Shown here: positions 1-6,960 of the stretch, piece after piece
Position numbering within the stretch: position 1 is the first letter of the stretch
Layout: every line of letters starts with the position of its first letter
NCBI GenBank assembly: GCA_964022115.1
Contig: CAXIBC010000066.1
Span: forward strand, 1-15,144
DNA length: 15,144 nucleotides
Reading direction: 5' to 3'
DNA from: Oleispira sp964022115
GTDB taxonomy: Bacteria; Pseudomonadota; Gammaproteobacteria; Pseudomonadales; Oceanobacteraceae
Notes under the pieces: model-generated
Told to the model about the DNA's origin: nothing
The model's input: the letters and a program-made list of their open reading frames with translations, nothing else
Databases searched by the model: none
Translations under genes and position numbers: made by a program

Positions 1-1026
1 GTGCCGACCGAAGCGGCTACGGGTTATGGTTATATTCAAGCCACTCATTCTGCCGCTGACTCAGTCAATCATGAGGCGGTTAAAACCGTCAGTCAGTTTG
101 TTGAAAAACCCGATGCAGAAACCGCCGCTCGATATGTAGCCGATGGTTACTTGTGGAATAGTGGTATGTTCTTGATTCGCGCCGACCGTTATTTAGAAGA
201 GCTGAAGAACTTCCGCGAAGATATTTATGCGGCGTGCGTAAAATCTATGGTTTCGACTCAGCAAGATTTGGATTTTGTCCGTATCGATAAAAGCGCTTTT
301 GAAGCTTGCCCAGATGAGTCGGTTGATTATGCGGTCATGGAACCTTTGGCGGCGAAAGGCGAGGTGGTAGTAGCACCTCTGGATGCCGGTTGGAATGATG
401 TAGGCAGCTGGTCTGCGCTTTGGGATATTGCCGCTAAAGATGAGCAGGGCAATGTCATAGCTGGGCAAGATGAAAACAACTTTATCTTGCAGGGTAGTGA
501 AAACTGCTATGTGTATGGAGCTGCCCATGAAGGTTCCAATAAGATGATTGCTACCCTAGGGGTTGATAATCTGGTGATTGTCGATACTCCAGATGCCTTA
601 TTAGTGGCGAATAAAGATAAGGTACAAGATATTAAAAAGATTGTGGCGCAGATTAAAGCCTCTGGTCGCACTCAGCATCATCAGCACCGCCAAGTATATC
701 GCCCGTGGGGAATTTACGACTCCATTGATAACGGTGAGCGTTATCAAGTAAAACGCATTACGGTGAAGCCTGGGGCCAAGCTTTCTGTGCAGATGCATCA
801 TCATCGCGCTGAACATTGGATTGTAGTATCGGGTACCGCGAAGGTGACGAATGGCGAGAAGACCTTTTTGGTCACTGAAAATGAGTCAACCTATATTCCT
901 ATCGGACAGGTGCACGCCCTTGAAAACCCTGGGGTATTACCACTAGAGATGATTGAGGTGCAATCTGGTTCGTATTTAGGTGAAGATGATATCGTGCGTT
1001 TTGAAGATAAGTATGGACGTTGTTAA
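1..1026 (+). CDS. manC: Mannose-1-phosphate guanylyltransferase / mannose-6-phosphate isomerase, 3' part
   Basis: Bifunctional cytoplasmic enzyme (ManC/CpsB/AlgA/WbpW type) that makes GDP-mannose for surface polysaccharides. Only the last 341 codons are present. The frame is open from base 1, and the GTG there is an internal valine, because family members run to about 470–480 residues and the N-terminal nucleotide-binding motif is missing. The visible first part carries the guanylyltransferase signatures TGYGYI, FVEKPD, YLWNSGMF and GWNDVGSW. After a His/Gln-rich linker (HHQHRQ, about residues 225–231) comes the type II phosphomannose isomerase cupin domain: RPWG, the metal-binding QMHHHRAEHW stretch, and the terminal block ending EDDIVR and YGR. 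The TAA stop lies 3 bp before the next gene, so it is probably co-transcribed with the glycosyltransferase. Base composition is like the flanking housekeeping genes, unlike the next two genes. Identification is secure; assignment to a particular polysaccharide is not possible here. Confidence 0.95.
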   Translation: MPTEAATGYGYIQATHSAADSVNHEAVKTVSQFVEKPDAETAARYVADGYLWNSGMFLIRADRYLEELKNFREDIYAACVKSMVSTQQDLDFVRIDKSAFEACPDESVDYAVMEPLAAKGEVVVAPLDAGWNDVGSWSALWDIAAKDEQGNVIAGQDENNFILQGSENCYVYGAAHEGSNKMIATLGVDNLVIVDTPDALLVANKDKVQDIKKIVAQIKASGRTQHHQHRQVYRPWGIYDSIDNGERYQVKRITVKPGAKLSVQMHHHRAEHWIVVSGTAKVTNGEKTFLVTENESTYIPIGQVHALENPGVLPLEMIEVQSGSYLGEDDIVRFEDKYGRC

Positions 1027-1029
1027 ACT

Positions 1030-1797
1030 ATGAAAATCTCATTAATTACAGTTTGTTATAATTCTGCCAAGACAATAGAGGACACGTTAAGGTCAGTTCA
1101 GTCTCAAACTTATCAGAATCTTGAGTATATAATAATAGATGGTGGTTCCACCGATGATACTAATAAAATAGTTTCAAAGTATAAAGATAGTGTTTCAGTT
1201 CATATATCCGAGCCAGATGAAGGCCTTTATGATGCAATGAATAAGGGGATTGAGGTTGCTACAGGTGATATTGTTGGTATTCTGAATTCTGATGATGTTT
1301 TTTTCGATAGCTTTGTTATTGAAAAAATAGCTTCTGAGTTTGAAATTAACAAGGTAGATGCTATTTTTTCAGATCTTATTTATGTCAAAGAGAATGACTT
1401 GGGGAAACCTACTAGGTTATATAGTTCTAAAGTATTTTCTAAGCGAATGATTAAATTTGGGATAATGCTACCACACCCAACTTTTTATGTTAGAAAAGAG
1501 TGTTATGAGAAGCTTGGGCTTTATAGGACGGATTATCGGGTAGCTGCTGATTTTGAATTACTTGCTAGGTTTATTGCACAGGGGATTACAATGCATCGTA
1601 TACCATTTATCTCAGTTAAAATGAGAGAAGGTGGCGTTAGCTCTAGTGGAATATTGTGGCGAATACATCAAAATTTTGAAATTGTTAGGGCGTGCCGAGG
1701 AAATGGTATCTATACAAATATTGGATTGGTTGCTTTAAAATTACCTTATAAATTGTTCACTTTACTAACAAGATGGTTTGTTGCGGTTGAGAAATGA
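1030..1797 (+). CDS. Family 2 glycosyltransferase (WcaE/WcaA-like)
   Basis: A 255-residue GT2 enzyme with a GT-A fold. It probably adds one sugar to a lipid-linked repeat unit at the cytoplasmic face of the inner membrane. The N-terminus has the family pattern SLITVCYNSAKTI, then IIDGGSTDDT (about residues 35–44) for the nucleotide-sugar site. SEPDEGLYDAMNKGI (about 60–74) and LNSDD (DXD equivalent, near residue 87) follow, and AADFELL (near 172) contains the likely catalytic acidic residue. There is no strong transmembrane segment, but the C-terminus is hydrophobic and basic and could sit against the membrane. The ATG is 3 bp after the manC stop and has no good Shine-Dalgarno, suggesting translational coupling. 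The stop overlaps the next start as ATGA. The gene is markedly AT-rich (19 of 60 G/C in the sampled bases 1141–1200), typical of horizontally exchanged O-antigen genes. Donor and acceptor sugars cannot be read from the sequence. Confidence 0.9.
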   Translation: MKISLITVCYNSAKTIEDTLRSVQSQTYQNLEYIIIDGGSTDDTNKIVSKYKDSVSVHISEPDEGLYDAMNKGIEVATGDIVGILNSDDVFFDSFVIEKIASEFEINKVDAIFSDLIYVKENDLGKPTRLYSSKVFSKRMIKFGIMLPHPTFYVRKECYEKLGLYRTDYRVAADFELLARFIAQGITMHRIPFISVKMREGGVSSSGILWRIHQNFEIVRACRGNGIYTNIGLVALKLPYKLFTLLTRWFVAVEK

Positions 1798-2699
1798 AAG
1801 TACTTATTACTGGTTCAAATGGATTTATTGGGCAACATTTGTGTCAAACACTTGAGTCACGGTATTCAATTATTAGGCATGGAAGAAAAGTAGAGTTTTC
1901 GAATGAAAATAACAAGTACTTTAATCTTGATGTTAATAGTAATTCAGATTGGCAAGGGCATTTAGAGAATATAAATACGGTAATTCATCTGGCAGCTTCT
2001 GCGCATAAAAAGTTGAATGATCTAGAAAAGATTGATGAAGTCAATGTTAATGGAACATTGAGGCTTGCACAGCAAGCAGCCACAGCTGGCGTAAAACGTT
2101 TTATATTTATTAGTTCAATTGGGGTATTAGGTGATAAAACTATTTTACCATTTAACGAAAGGACAATCGAAGCTCCTCATTCGGATTATGCTAAGTCAAA
2201 ATTAAAAGCTGAAATCGGATTGTTAGAACTAGCCCGAGCATCTAGTCTAGAAGTTGTTATTATTCGTCCTGTTCTTGTCTATGGTGGTACAGCACCTGGT
2301 AATTTCTCAAAATTAAAATCTCTTATTAATAAACTTCCAATTTTACCTTTTGGTTTGGTTAATAATAAACGGAGTTTTATCTCCGTCGATAATCTTGTTG
2401 ATTTCATTCGGTTATGTGTAGAACACCCTAACGCTAAAAATGAAATTTTCTGTATTTCAGATGGTGTGGATGTTTCAATAAAAAAGTTTACTAGTTCTAT
2501 TGCTACTGGTTTATCCAAAAATCTGATTCAGATTCCTGTACCTACTTGGTTTATTAAGTTTATTGGTAGTGTATTTAGAAAGGATGAGATGGTTAAGCAA
2601 TTGATTGGTGATTTGCAAATTGATATTAGTAAAGCAAAAAACTTATTAGGCTGGTCACCAGTTGAAACTATGGATCAAGCTATGAGTAAATTAAAGTGA
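1794..2699 (+). CDS. NAD(P)-dependent SDR sugar epimerase/4-ketoreductase (WbpV/WreQ-like)
   Basis: A 301-residue extended short-chain dehydrogenase/reductase acting on a nucleotide sugar. Visible features are the Rossmann motif TGSNGFIG (residues 6–13), VIHLAA (about 63–68), the serine pair in FISSIG (107–108), and the catalytic YxxxK as Y132-AKS-K136. VIIRPVLVYGG follows in the substrate region. It starts inside the stop of the glycosyltransferase gene (ATGA at 1794) and its own TGA overlaps the alternative GTG of the phosphoglycosyltransferase gene, so the three form one translationally coupled unit. In Pseudomonas and Rhizobium, genes of this type beside a 4,6-dehydratase and an initiating transferase (WbpV, WreQ) reduce UDP-4-keto-6-deoxy-GlcNAc to UDP-QuiNAc; WbpK makes the FucNAc epimer. 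That role is inferred here from the neighbours. A plain UDP-hexose 4-epimerase is the alternative. The gene is AT-rich like the preceding one. Confidence 0.85.
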   Translation: MKVLITGSNGFIGQHLCQTLESRYSIIRHGRKVEFSNENNKYFNLDVNSNSDWQGHLENINTVIHLAASAHKKLNDLEKIDEVNVNGTLRLAQQAATAGVKRFIFISSIGVLGDKTILPFNERTIEAPHSDYAKSKLKAEIGLLELARASSLEVVIIRPVLVYGGTAPGNFSKLKSLINKLPILPFGLVNNKRSFISVDNLVDFIRLCVEHPNAKNEIFCISDGVDVSIKKFTSSIATGLSKNLIQIPVPTWFIKFIGSVFRKDEMVKQLIGDLQIDISKAKNLLGWSPVETMDQAMSKLK

Positions 2700-2704
2700 A
2701 TATA

Positions 2705-3253
2705 ATGATTAGACTGTTAGATATATTTTTCTCGTTTCTAGGCTTGGTATTTGGCTCGCCGGTATTTTTTGCAATTTATATAGTTGGCTTATTTGATACC
2801 GGCTCGCCAATATTTAAGCAAGAGCGTATCGGTCGAAATAAAAAGCCTTTCACGCTTGTTAAATTTAGAACCATGTCGGTTGATACGGCATCGGTTGCTA
2901 GCCATTTAGCGAGTACCGCTTCTATTACTAAAATGGGGGGATTTTTACGTAAAACTAAGCTCGATGAGTTACCTCAGCTTTGGAATGTATTAAAAGGCGA
3001 AATGAGCTTAGTAGGTCCAAGACCTGGATTGTTCAATCAGGAAGAGCTTACTAAGGCTCGTGAAGTTGAGGGGGTATTTGATGTTCGCCCAGGCATTACG
3101 GGCTTAGCTCAAGTTAACGATATAGACATGTCGACACCTGAATTATTAGCCAAGACAGATGCTAAAATGATTTGTGAAATGTCTTTGTCACATTATTTTA
3201 AATTTATCTTTCAGACAGTTGCAGGTAAGGGAGCTGGAGATAGGGTTCAATAG
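2705..3253 (+). CDS. Monotopic phosphoglycosyltransferase (PglC/WcaJ-type sugar transferase)
   Basis: Small bacterial sugar transferase of about 182 residues. It moves a sugar-1-phosphate from a UDP-sugar to undecaprenyl phosphate, starting a polysaccharide repeat unit at the inner membrane. The N-terminal hydrophobic re-entrant helix (IRLLDIFFSFLGLVFGSPVF) is followed by the GSPIFKQERIG and KFRTM blocks. The catalytic Asp-Glu pair is in KLDELPQLWNVLKGEMSL, then VGPRP and the terminal RPGITGLAQVN block. It has only the catalytic core, as in PglC or WreU, without the four-helix N-terminal part of full WcaJ/WbaP. I chose the ATG at 2705 because MIRLLD matches where the family begins. The GTG at 2696, overlapping the SDR stop, would add three residues (MNI) and is possible. 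It is the last + strand gene of the cluster. The specificity for a QuiNAc/FucNAc-type sugar is inferred from the adjacent SDR and WbpM. Confidence 0.9.
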   Translation: MIRLLDIFFSFLGLVFGSPVFFAIYIVGLFDTGSPIFKQERIGRNKKPFTLVKFRTMSVDTASVASHLASTASITKMGGFLRKTKLDELPQLWNVLKGEMSLVGPRPGLFNQEELTKAREVEGVFDVRPGITGLAQVNDIDMSTPELLAKTDAKMICEMSLSHYFKFIFQTVAGKGAGDRVQ

Positions 3254-3283
3254 TATATCTCCTGCTCAACTCTGATAAGGAGT

Positions 3284-5176
3284 CTAGGCGTTTCTAACCC
3301 AATCAGGGCACTCCCCTTGCTTATTAAAAGCGGCAGGGGCTTCTAATAATAAATCAATCACGTCATCTACATGAAACTCATGGCAGGCTTTATCTAAACG
3401 ATTAAGCAGGTTATGGGTTTCTGGCCAGCTTAAATGGACTTCGTTCGCGGTCATGATTCGAGGATGATCCGTACCTTCTACGTTATCCCCGACCAATAAC
3501 TCCTCATAAAGTTTTTCACCTGGTCGTAAGCCAGAATATTCGATGGCGATATCACCATTAGGGTTTTGCTGGTGTCTTTCGCTTAAACCAGATAAGTGGA
3601 TCATTTTACGGGCTAGGGCGGTAATTTTTACCGGTTCACCCATATCTAATACAAAAACATCACCCCCTTTACCCATAGAACCGGCTTGGATAACCAGCTG
3701 CGCGGCTTCTGGAATAGTCATGAAGTAGCGAATAATATCTGGGTGGGTCACGGTAATCGGGCCGCCTTGCTGGATTTGGCGGTGGAATAAAGGCACAACA
3801 GAGCCAGAGCTACCTAATACATTACCAAAGCGCACCATAGTAAAGCGGGTATCCGACTGGCGTTGTGCTAGTGCTTGTAATACCAGTTCGGCGACGCGTT
3901 TGGATGTCCCCATGACGTTGGTAGGGCGCACGGCTTTATCAGTGCTGATCAAAACGAAGTTTTTAACCTGTGCTTTAATCGCCGCTTCGGCGCAGTACCA
4001 AGTACCAAAAACGTTATTACGTACCCCTTCTACTACGTTATGTTCAACCATAGGCACGTGTTTATAGGCGGCTGCGTGATATACGGTTTCTACTTTGAAC
4101 TTCTCGAATACTGTTTTTAAACGGTTTTCTTTTTGAACGGATCCCAAAATCGAAATAATTTCTAATTCTAGTTTGTGATTGTCTTTTATTAGGTTTAATT
4201 CTTGTTCAATCGTATAAAGGCTAAACTCATTAAGCTCGATTAAAATTAATTTCTTAGGCTTTTGGGATAAAACTTGTCGGCATAGTTCAGAGCCGATGGA
4301 GCCACCGGCACCGGTCACGGCTACGACTTTTTGACTGATACACTGCTGGATGAGTTCGCTGCGAGGGGGCACAGGGTCGCGGCCTAATAAGTCTTCGATA
4401 TCGACTCTTTTTACTTCTTCGATTTTAGCTTTGCCACTTACAATATCGTTAACTGAGGGCGTAGTTAATACTTGAATTTTTTTGCTGGCTAGCTGTTCTA
4501 ATAAGCGTTTGCGCTTTGAGTTAGAGGCTGAGCCTAAGGCTAATAAGACTTTTTTACTCTGGCCATTATTAATTTGTTCGTCTAGTAGCTCGTCGAGATC
4601 GCTGGGTGCGTAGACCTTTAAACCATGAATGACGGATTTCTGTATTCTTCTATTATCATCAATAAAAGCAAATGGACGATATTTGTCACTGTTCATTAAC
4701 GAGTTGGCTAAGGCGATGCCTTGGTTACCCGCCCCATAAATTAATACTTGCTCGGTACCGTTTTTGCCCATTTGGCTAACGATGGCGCGGATAAATAAGC
4801 GAGGCGCGCCAATAAGGATTAAAACACTGAATAAATAAATGATCAGTGCAGAGCGTGGCATGGGCGCTTGTAATAAGAACGAGCTAGTAGCGAGGGTTAA
4901 AGCGGATAAACCGCTGCCAATCAATAAGCTGACAAAGGCTTTCTCAGCCATAAAGCGTACTACAGCGCGATATAAGCCTAAGCGGATAAAGATAATAATG
5001 GAGGCTAGGGTTGTTATTGCTATGCTGCTAAGCATGCTGCTTTGGAATTCGGGAGTGAAGGTGCCAAGCCTTAGCGCTAGGGCTAAATACAGGGATAGCG
5101 GAATGGCTAGAATATCGTAGCTAATGGAAATTAGGCGTTTTGTCGGTCTTGGAGCATTTAGGAGGTAGCGTATCAT
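3284..5176 (-). CDS. wbpM: Membrane-bound UDP-GlcNAc 4,6-dehydratase, WbpM/FlaA1-CapD family
   Basis: A 630-residue polysaccharide-biosynthesis dehydratase, predicted to convert UDP-GlcNAc to UDP-4-keto-6-deoxy-GlcNAc, the precursor of QuiNAc, FucNAc and related sugars. The N-terminal third (about residues 15–130) has four hydrophobic segments for the inner membrane. A first Rossmann domain has GAGNQG at 148–153. The catalytic SDR domain begins with TGAGGSIGSE at 288–297. The active site reads STDK (411–414) and M422-GTS-K426, so methionine replaces the usual SDR tyrosine. P. aeruginosa WbpM has the same replacement (S438, M449, K453), with the same 11 and 4 residue spacings. The ATG at 5176 is preceded by AAGGAAA as ribosome-binding site. 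It is convergent with the phosphoglycosyltransferase gene (30 bp gap) and lies 100 bp downstream of tRNA-Asn on the same strand, so it may be transcribed partly by read-through from that tRNA promoter. Confidence 0.94.
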   Translation of the reverse strand: MIRYLLNAPRPTKRLISISYDILAIPLSLYLALALRLGTFTPEFQSSMLSSIAITTLASIIIFIRLGLYRAVVRFMAEKAFVSLLIGSGLSALTLATSSFLLQAPMPRSALIIYLFSVLILIGAPRLFIRAIVSQMGKNGTEQVLIYGAGNQGIALANSLMNSDKYRPFAFIDDNRRIQKSVIHGLKVYAPSDLDELLDEQINNGQSKKVLLALGSASNSKRKRLLEQLASKKIQVLTTPSVNDIVSGKAKIEEVKRVDIEDLLGRDPVPPRSELIQQCISQKVVAVTGAGGSIGSELCRQVLSQKPKKLILIELNEFSLYTIEQELNLIKDNHKLELEIISILGSVQKENRLKTVFEKFKVETVYHAAAYKHVPMVEHNVVEGVRNNVFGTWYCAEAAIKAQVKNFVLISTDKAVRPTNVMGTSKRVAELVLQALAQRQSDTRFTMVRFGNVLGSSGSVVPLFHRQIQQGGPITVTHPDIIRYFMTIPEAAQLVIQAGSMGKGGDVFVLDMGEPVKITALARKMIHLSGLSERHQQNPNGDIAIEYSGLRPGEKLYEELLVGDNVEGTDHPRIMTANEVHLSWPETHNLLNRLDKACHEFHVDDVIDLLLEAPAAFNKQGECPDWVRNA

Positions 5177-5196
5177 GCTTTTCCTTGGGCTTGCGA

Positions 5197-5225
5197 TTTA
5201 GAATTGTTGTTGATTGTATTCTAAA
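5197..5225. repeat. 8-bp perfect inverted repeat in the wbpM leader region
   Basis: TTTAGAAT at 5197–5204 and ATTCTAAA at 5218–5225 are exact reverse complements separated by 13 bp, with arm centres about 21 bp apart (two helical turns). The repeat overlaps a - strand TACAAT (5213–5218) that could be a -10 hexamer for wbpM, although its -35 match is poor. It could be an operator or a weak RNA hairpin 20–50 bases before the wbpM start. No regulator is recognised. Confidence 0.45.
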
Positions 5226-5276
5226 GGAAATTCAACGTAGAGGTAATAAATAGATTGCATCAGAGTGATGTAAGAT

Positions 5277-5352
5277 TGGCTCCCCGAGCTGGACTTGAAC
5301 CAGCGACCAATAGATTAACAGTCTACTGCTCTACCAACTGAGCTATCGGGGA
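5277..5352 (-). tRNA. tRNA-Asn (GTT)
   Basis: Read on the - strand this is a complete 76-nt cloverleaf. The acceptor stem TCCCCGA pairs with TCGGGGA, followed by discriminator G and an encoded CCA (5277–5279). The D-loop has AGCTCAGTTGGTAGAGC, the anticodon loop CTGTTAA gives GTT (Asn), and the T-arm has GGTTCAAGTCC. It has its own strong promoter 20 bp upstream and lies 100 bp upstream of wbpM on the same strand. The tRNA-Asn next to wbpM is also the arrangement in P. aeruginosa, as remembered. Confidence 0.97.
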
Positions 5353-5371
5353 ACTCCGTTGAAGTGCGTGC

Positions 5372-5400
5372 ATTATGCTGATGCGGTTCTTGCCTGTCAA
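5372..5400 (-). promoter_or_regulatory. Sigma70 promoter of tRNA-Asn
   Basis: On the - strand a perfect -35 TTGACA (5395–5400) and -10 CATAAT (5372–5377, 5 of 6) are separated by exactly 17 bp. AT-rich DNA upstream (about 5401–5455) could act as an UP element. The -10 is followed by a GC-rich stretch (GCACGC) like the discriminators of stringently controlled stable-RNA promoters. The predicted start is about 12 nt before the mature tRNA 5' end. Confidence 0.85.
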
Positions 5401-5467
5401 TAGTATTTGTTGATTTATTTTAGAAAAGTCTTTGATTTATATCGTTATTTTTAATACTAGGCGATAA

Positions 5468-5504
5468 ACAAGCCTAATCTGCAGGGTTTGCAGATTAAGC
5501 TTGT
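5468..5504 (-). terminator. Intrinsic terminator of the aminotransferase gene
   Basis: On the - strand a 16-bp stem (ACAAGCTTAATCTGCA against TGCAGATTAGGCTTGT, one G·U pair) closes a 5-nt loop AACCC and is followed by TTTATC. It begins 19 bp after the aminotransferase stop. The U-tract is short but the stem is long. It separates the aminotransferase transcript from the tRNA-Asn promoter. Confidence 0.8.
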
Positions 5505-5523
5505 CGTATTTCAATGCTATCTG

Positions 5524-6705
5524 TTATGCCAATACTTTGGCTAGGCGGCTAATCGCTGTTTCTAGGTTTTCCATGCTGGTCGCATAAGAAAGACGCATGT
5601 GGCCTGGGGTGCCAAATGCAGAACCCGGTACCAAAGCGACCTCGGCTTCGATTAGCATCTTTTCAGCGAACTCGATATCCGTTTCACAGCCGGTTGCGTG
5701 CATAGCGCCTTTGAAGCTAGGGAACGCATAAAAAGTACCATCGCTTTCAATACACTCAACCCCAGGTAGTTCATTCAATGCTTTTATTAGGTAGTCGTGG
5801 CGCTGCTTGAAGGCTACCAGCATTTCTTCAATGCAGGTTTGGTCGCCGTTTAACGCGGCCTCCGCAGCGTACTGGGAAATAGACGTTGGATTCGAGGTGC
5901 TTTGCGATTGAATCTTCTTCATCGCTTTTACCAGTACTTCTGGCCCAGCCACATAACCAATACGCCAGCCTGTCATGCTATAGGCTTTGGATACACCATT
6001 CATCACGACGGTGCGATCATAAAGCTCTGGGCATACGGTCAAGATATTATGGAAGCCACCTTCTGCCCATAAGATATGTTCATACATGTCGTCGGTAGCG
6101 ACTAATACATGGGGGAACTTCAATAATACGCTCGCTAGCTCTTTTAACTCAGCTTCGGTATAAGCTACCCCAGAAGGGTTGCTTGGGCTATTAAGAACAA
6201 CCAGTTTGGTTTTTTCAGTAATAGCCGCTTCTAGCTGAGTAGCCGTCAGTTTGAAACGATTATCTTGGGTCGTTTCAACGATTACTGGCGTACCTTCAGC
6301 AATACGCACCATATCTGGGTAAGAAACCCAATATGGCGCAGGAATGACCACTTCGTCTCCTGGATTTAATAAGGCTAATGCCATATTAAAGAAGCTTTGC
6401 TTACCCCCACAGGATACAAGAATCTGGTTTGGCTGGTAGCTTAAACCATTATCCCGCTGAAACTTGTTAATGATGGCCTGCTTTAAAGACGGCGTACCAT
6501 CTACCGCAGTGTATTTAGTGAAACCACTGTCTAACGCGTTAATCGCAGCCTCTTTAATGTGTTTAGGGGTGTCAAAATCAGGCTCACCGGCACCTAAGCC
6601 AATAATATCTTTACCCGCAGCACGTAATTCAGCAGCACGGTTGGTGACTGCTAGTGTCGGGGAAGGTTTAATATTTTGTACGCGATCAGACAATTGAAGA
6701 TCCAA
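5524..6705 (-). CDS. aspC: Pyridoxal-phosphate aspartate aminotransferase, class I gamma-type
   Basis: A 393-residue cytoplasmic fold type I aminotransferase interconverting aspartate plus 2-oxoglutarate and oxaloacetate plus glutamate; some relatives also take prephenate. Motifs are the N-terminal LSDRVQNIKPSPTLAV typical of this subgroup, GLGAGEPDFDTP (about 36–47), SNPSG (175–179), and the PLP-lysine block SKAYSMTGWRIGY with K240. GHMRLSYA near the C-terminus carries the carboxylate-binding arginine. Homologues begin M-Q-L-S, but the codon before Q here is CTT. The best start is TTG at 6703–6705, two codons further upstream, with AGGA seven bases before it. It is divergent from the wzz-like gene and ends in a strong terminator. 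The product is secure as a class I aminotransferase. Aspartate is the likely substrate from family resemblance, but other substrates cannot be excluded. Confidence 0.92.
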   Translation of the reverse strand: MDLQLSDRVQNIKPSPTLAVTNRAAELRAAGKDIIGLGAGEPDFDTPKHIKEAAINALDSGFTKYTAVDGTPSLKQAIINKFQRDNGLSYQPNQILVSCGGKQSFFNMALALLNPGDEVVIPAPYWVSYPDMVRIAEGTPVIVETTQDNRFKLTATQLEAAITEKTKLVVLNSPSNPSGVAYTEAELKELASVLLKFPHVLVATDDMYEHILWAEGGFHNILTVCPELYDRTVVMNGVSKAYSMTGWRIGYVAGPEVLVKAMKKIQSQSTSNPTSISQYAAEAALNGDQTCIEEMLVAFKQRHDYLIKALNELPGVECIESDGTFYAFPSFKGAMHATGCETDIEFAEKMLIEAEVALVPGSAFGTPGHMRLSYATSMENLETAISRLAKVLA

Positions 6706-6737
6706 GATCTTATCCTCTAAAAACAGCTATTAAGTAG

Positions 6738-6750
6738 TTACCTTAGGTAA
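6738..6750. promoter_or_regulatory. 13-bp palindrome in the aminotransferase leader
   Basis: TTACCTTAGGTAA is a perfect palindrome around a central base, located about 60 bp downstream of the predicted aminotransferase -10 and 32 bp before its TTG start. It could be a repressor site or a chance AT-rich palindrome; no cognate factor is recognised. Confidence 0.3.
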
Positions 6751-6812
6751 AATATGGCCACATTTTGGCTGGATATTGAACGATTAAGGTGGTTTTAGAT
6801 AAAAACTGCCGC

Positions 6813-6841
6813 ATTATACTGAAAAAAACCTGTGATTTTAA
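6813..6841 (-). promoter_or_regulatory. Likely sigma70 promoter of the aminotransferase gene
   Basis: On the - strand a perfect -10 TATAAT (6813–6818) lies 17 bp from a partial -35 TTAAAA (6836–6841, 4 of 6). It predicts a leader of about 100 nt before the TTG start at 6705. Confidence 0.6.
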
Positions 6842-6880
6842 GTATTTAGATAAAATCGTAGCCTGAGTCTCTTAAAATCG
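6834..6880. repeat. Three copies of heptamer TAAAATC between divergent genes
   Basis: The heptamer occurs inverted at 6834–6840 and direct at 6851–6857 and 6873–6879. The last two extend to TAAAATCG and are spaced by 22 bp (two turns). The first overlaps the aminotransferase -35. This may be a binding array for a regulator of the divergent pair, or chance in AT-rich DNA. Confidence 0.3.
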
Positions 6881-6960
6881 GGTATTCTTGCGCTATTAAT
6901 GCATAGCTTTTAATAGAAAGTTATTAAGAAAGATATTAAGAGAATCGATGGGAGTCGTAA

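Noticed and set aside
1..3. GTG at base 1 as the manC start
   Set aside because: Homologues have about 140 more N-terminal residues, including the nucleotide-binding signature, and the frame is open to the window edge, so this is an internal valine codon.
5258..5270. CATCA-GAG-TGATG as a terminator of tRNA-Asn
   Set aside because: The stem is only 5 bp with a 3-nt loop and has no U-tract.
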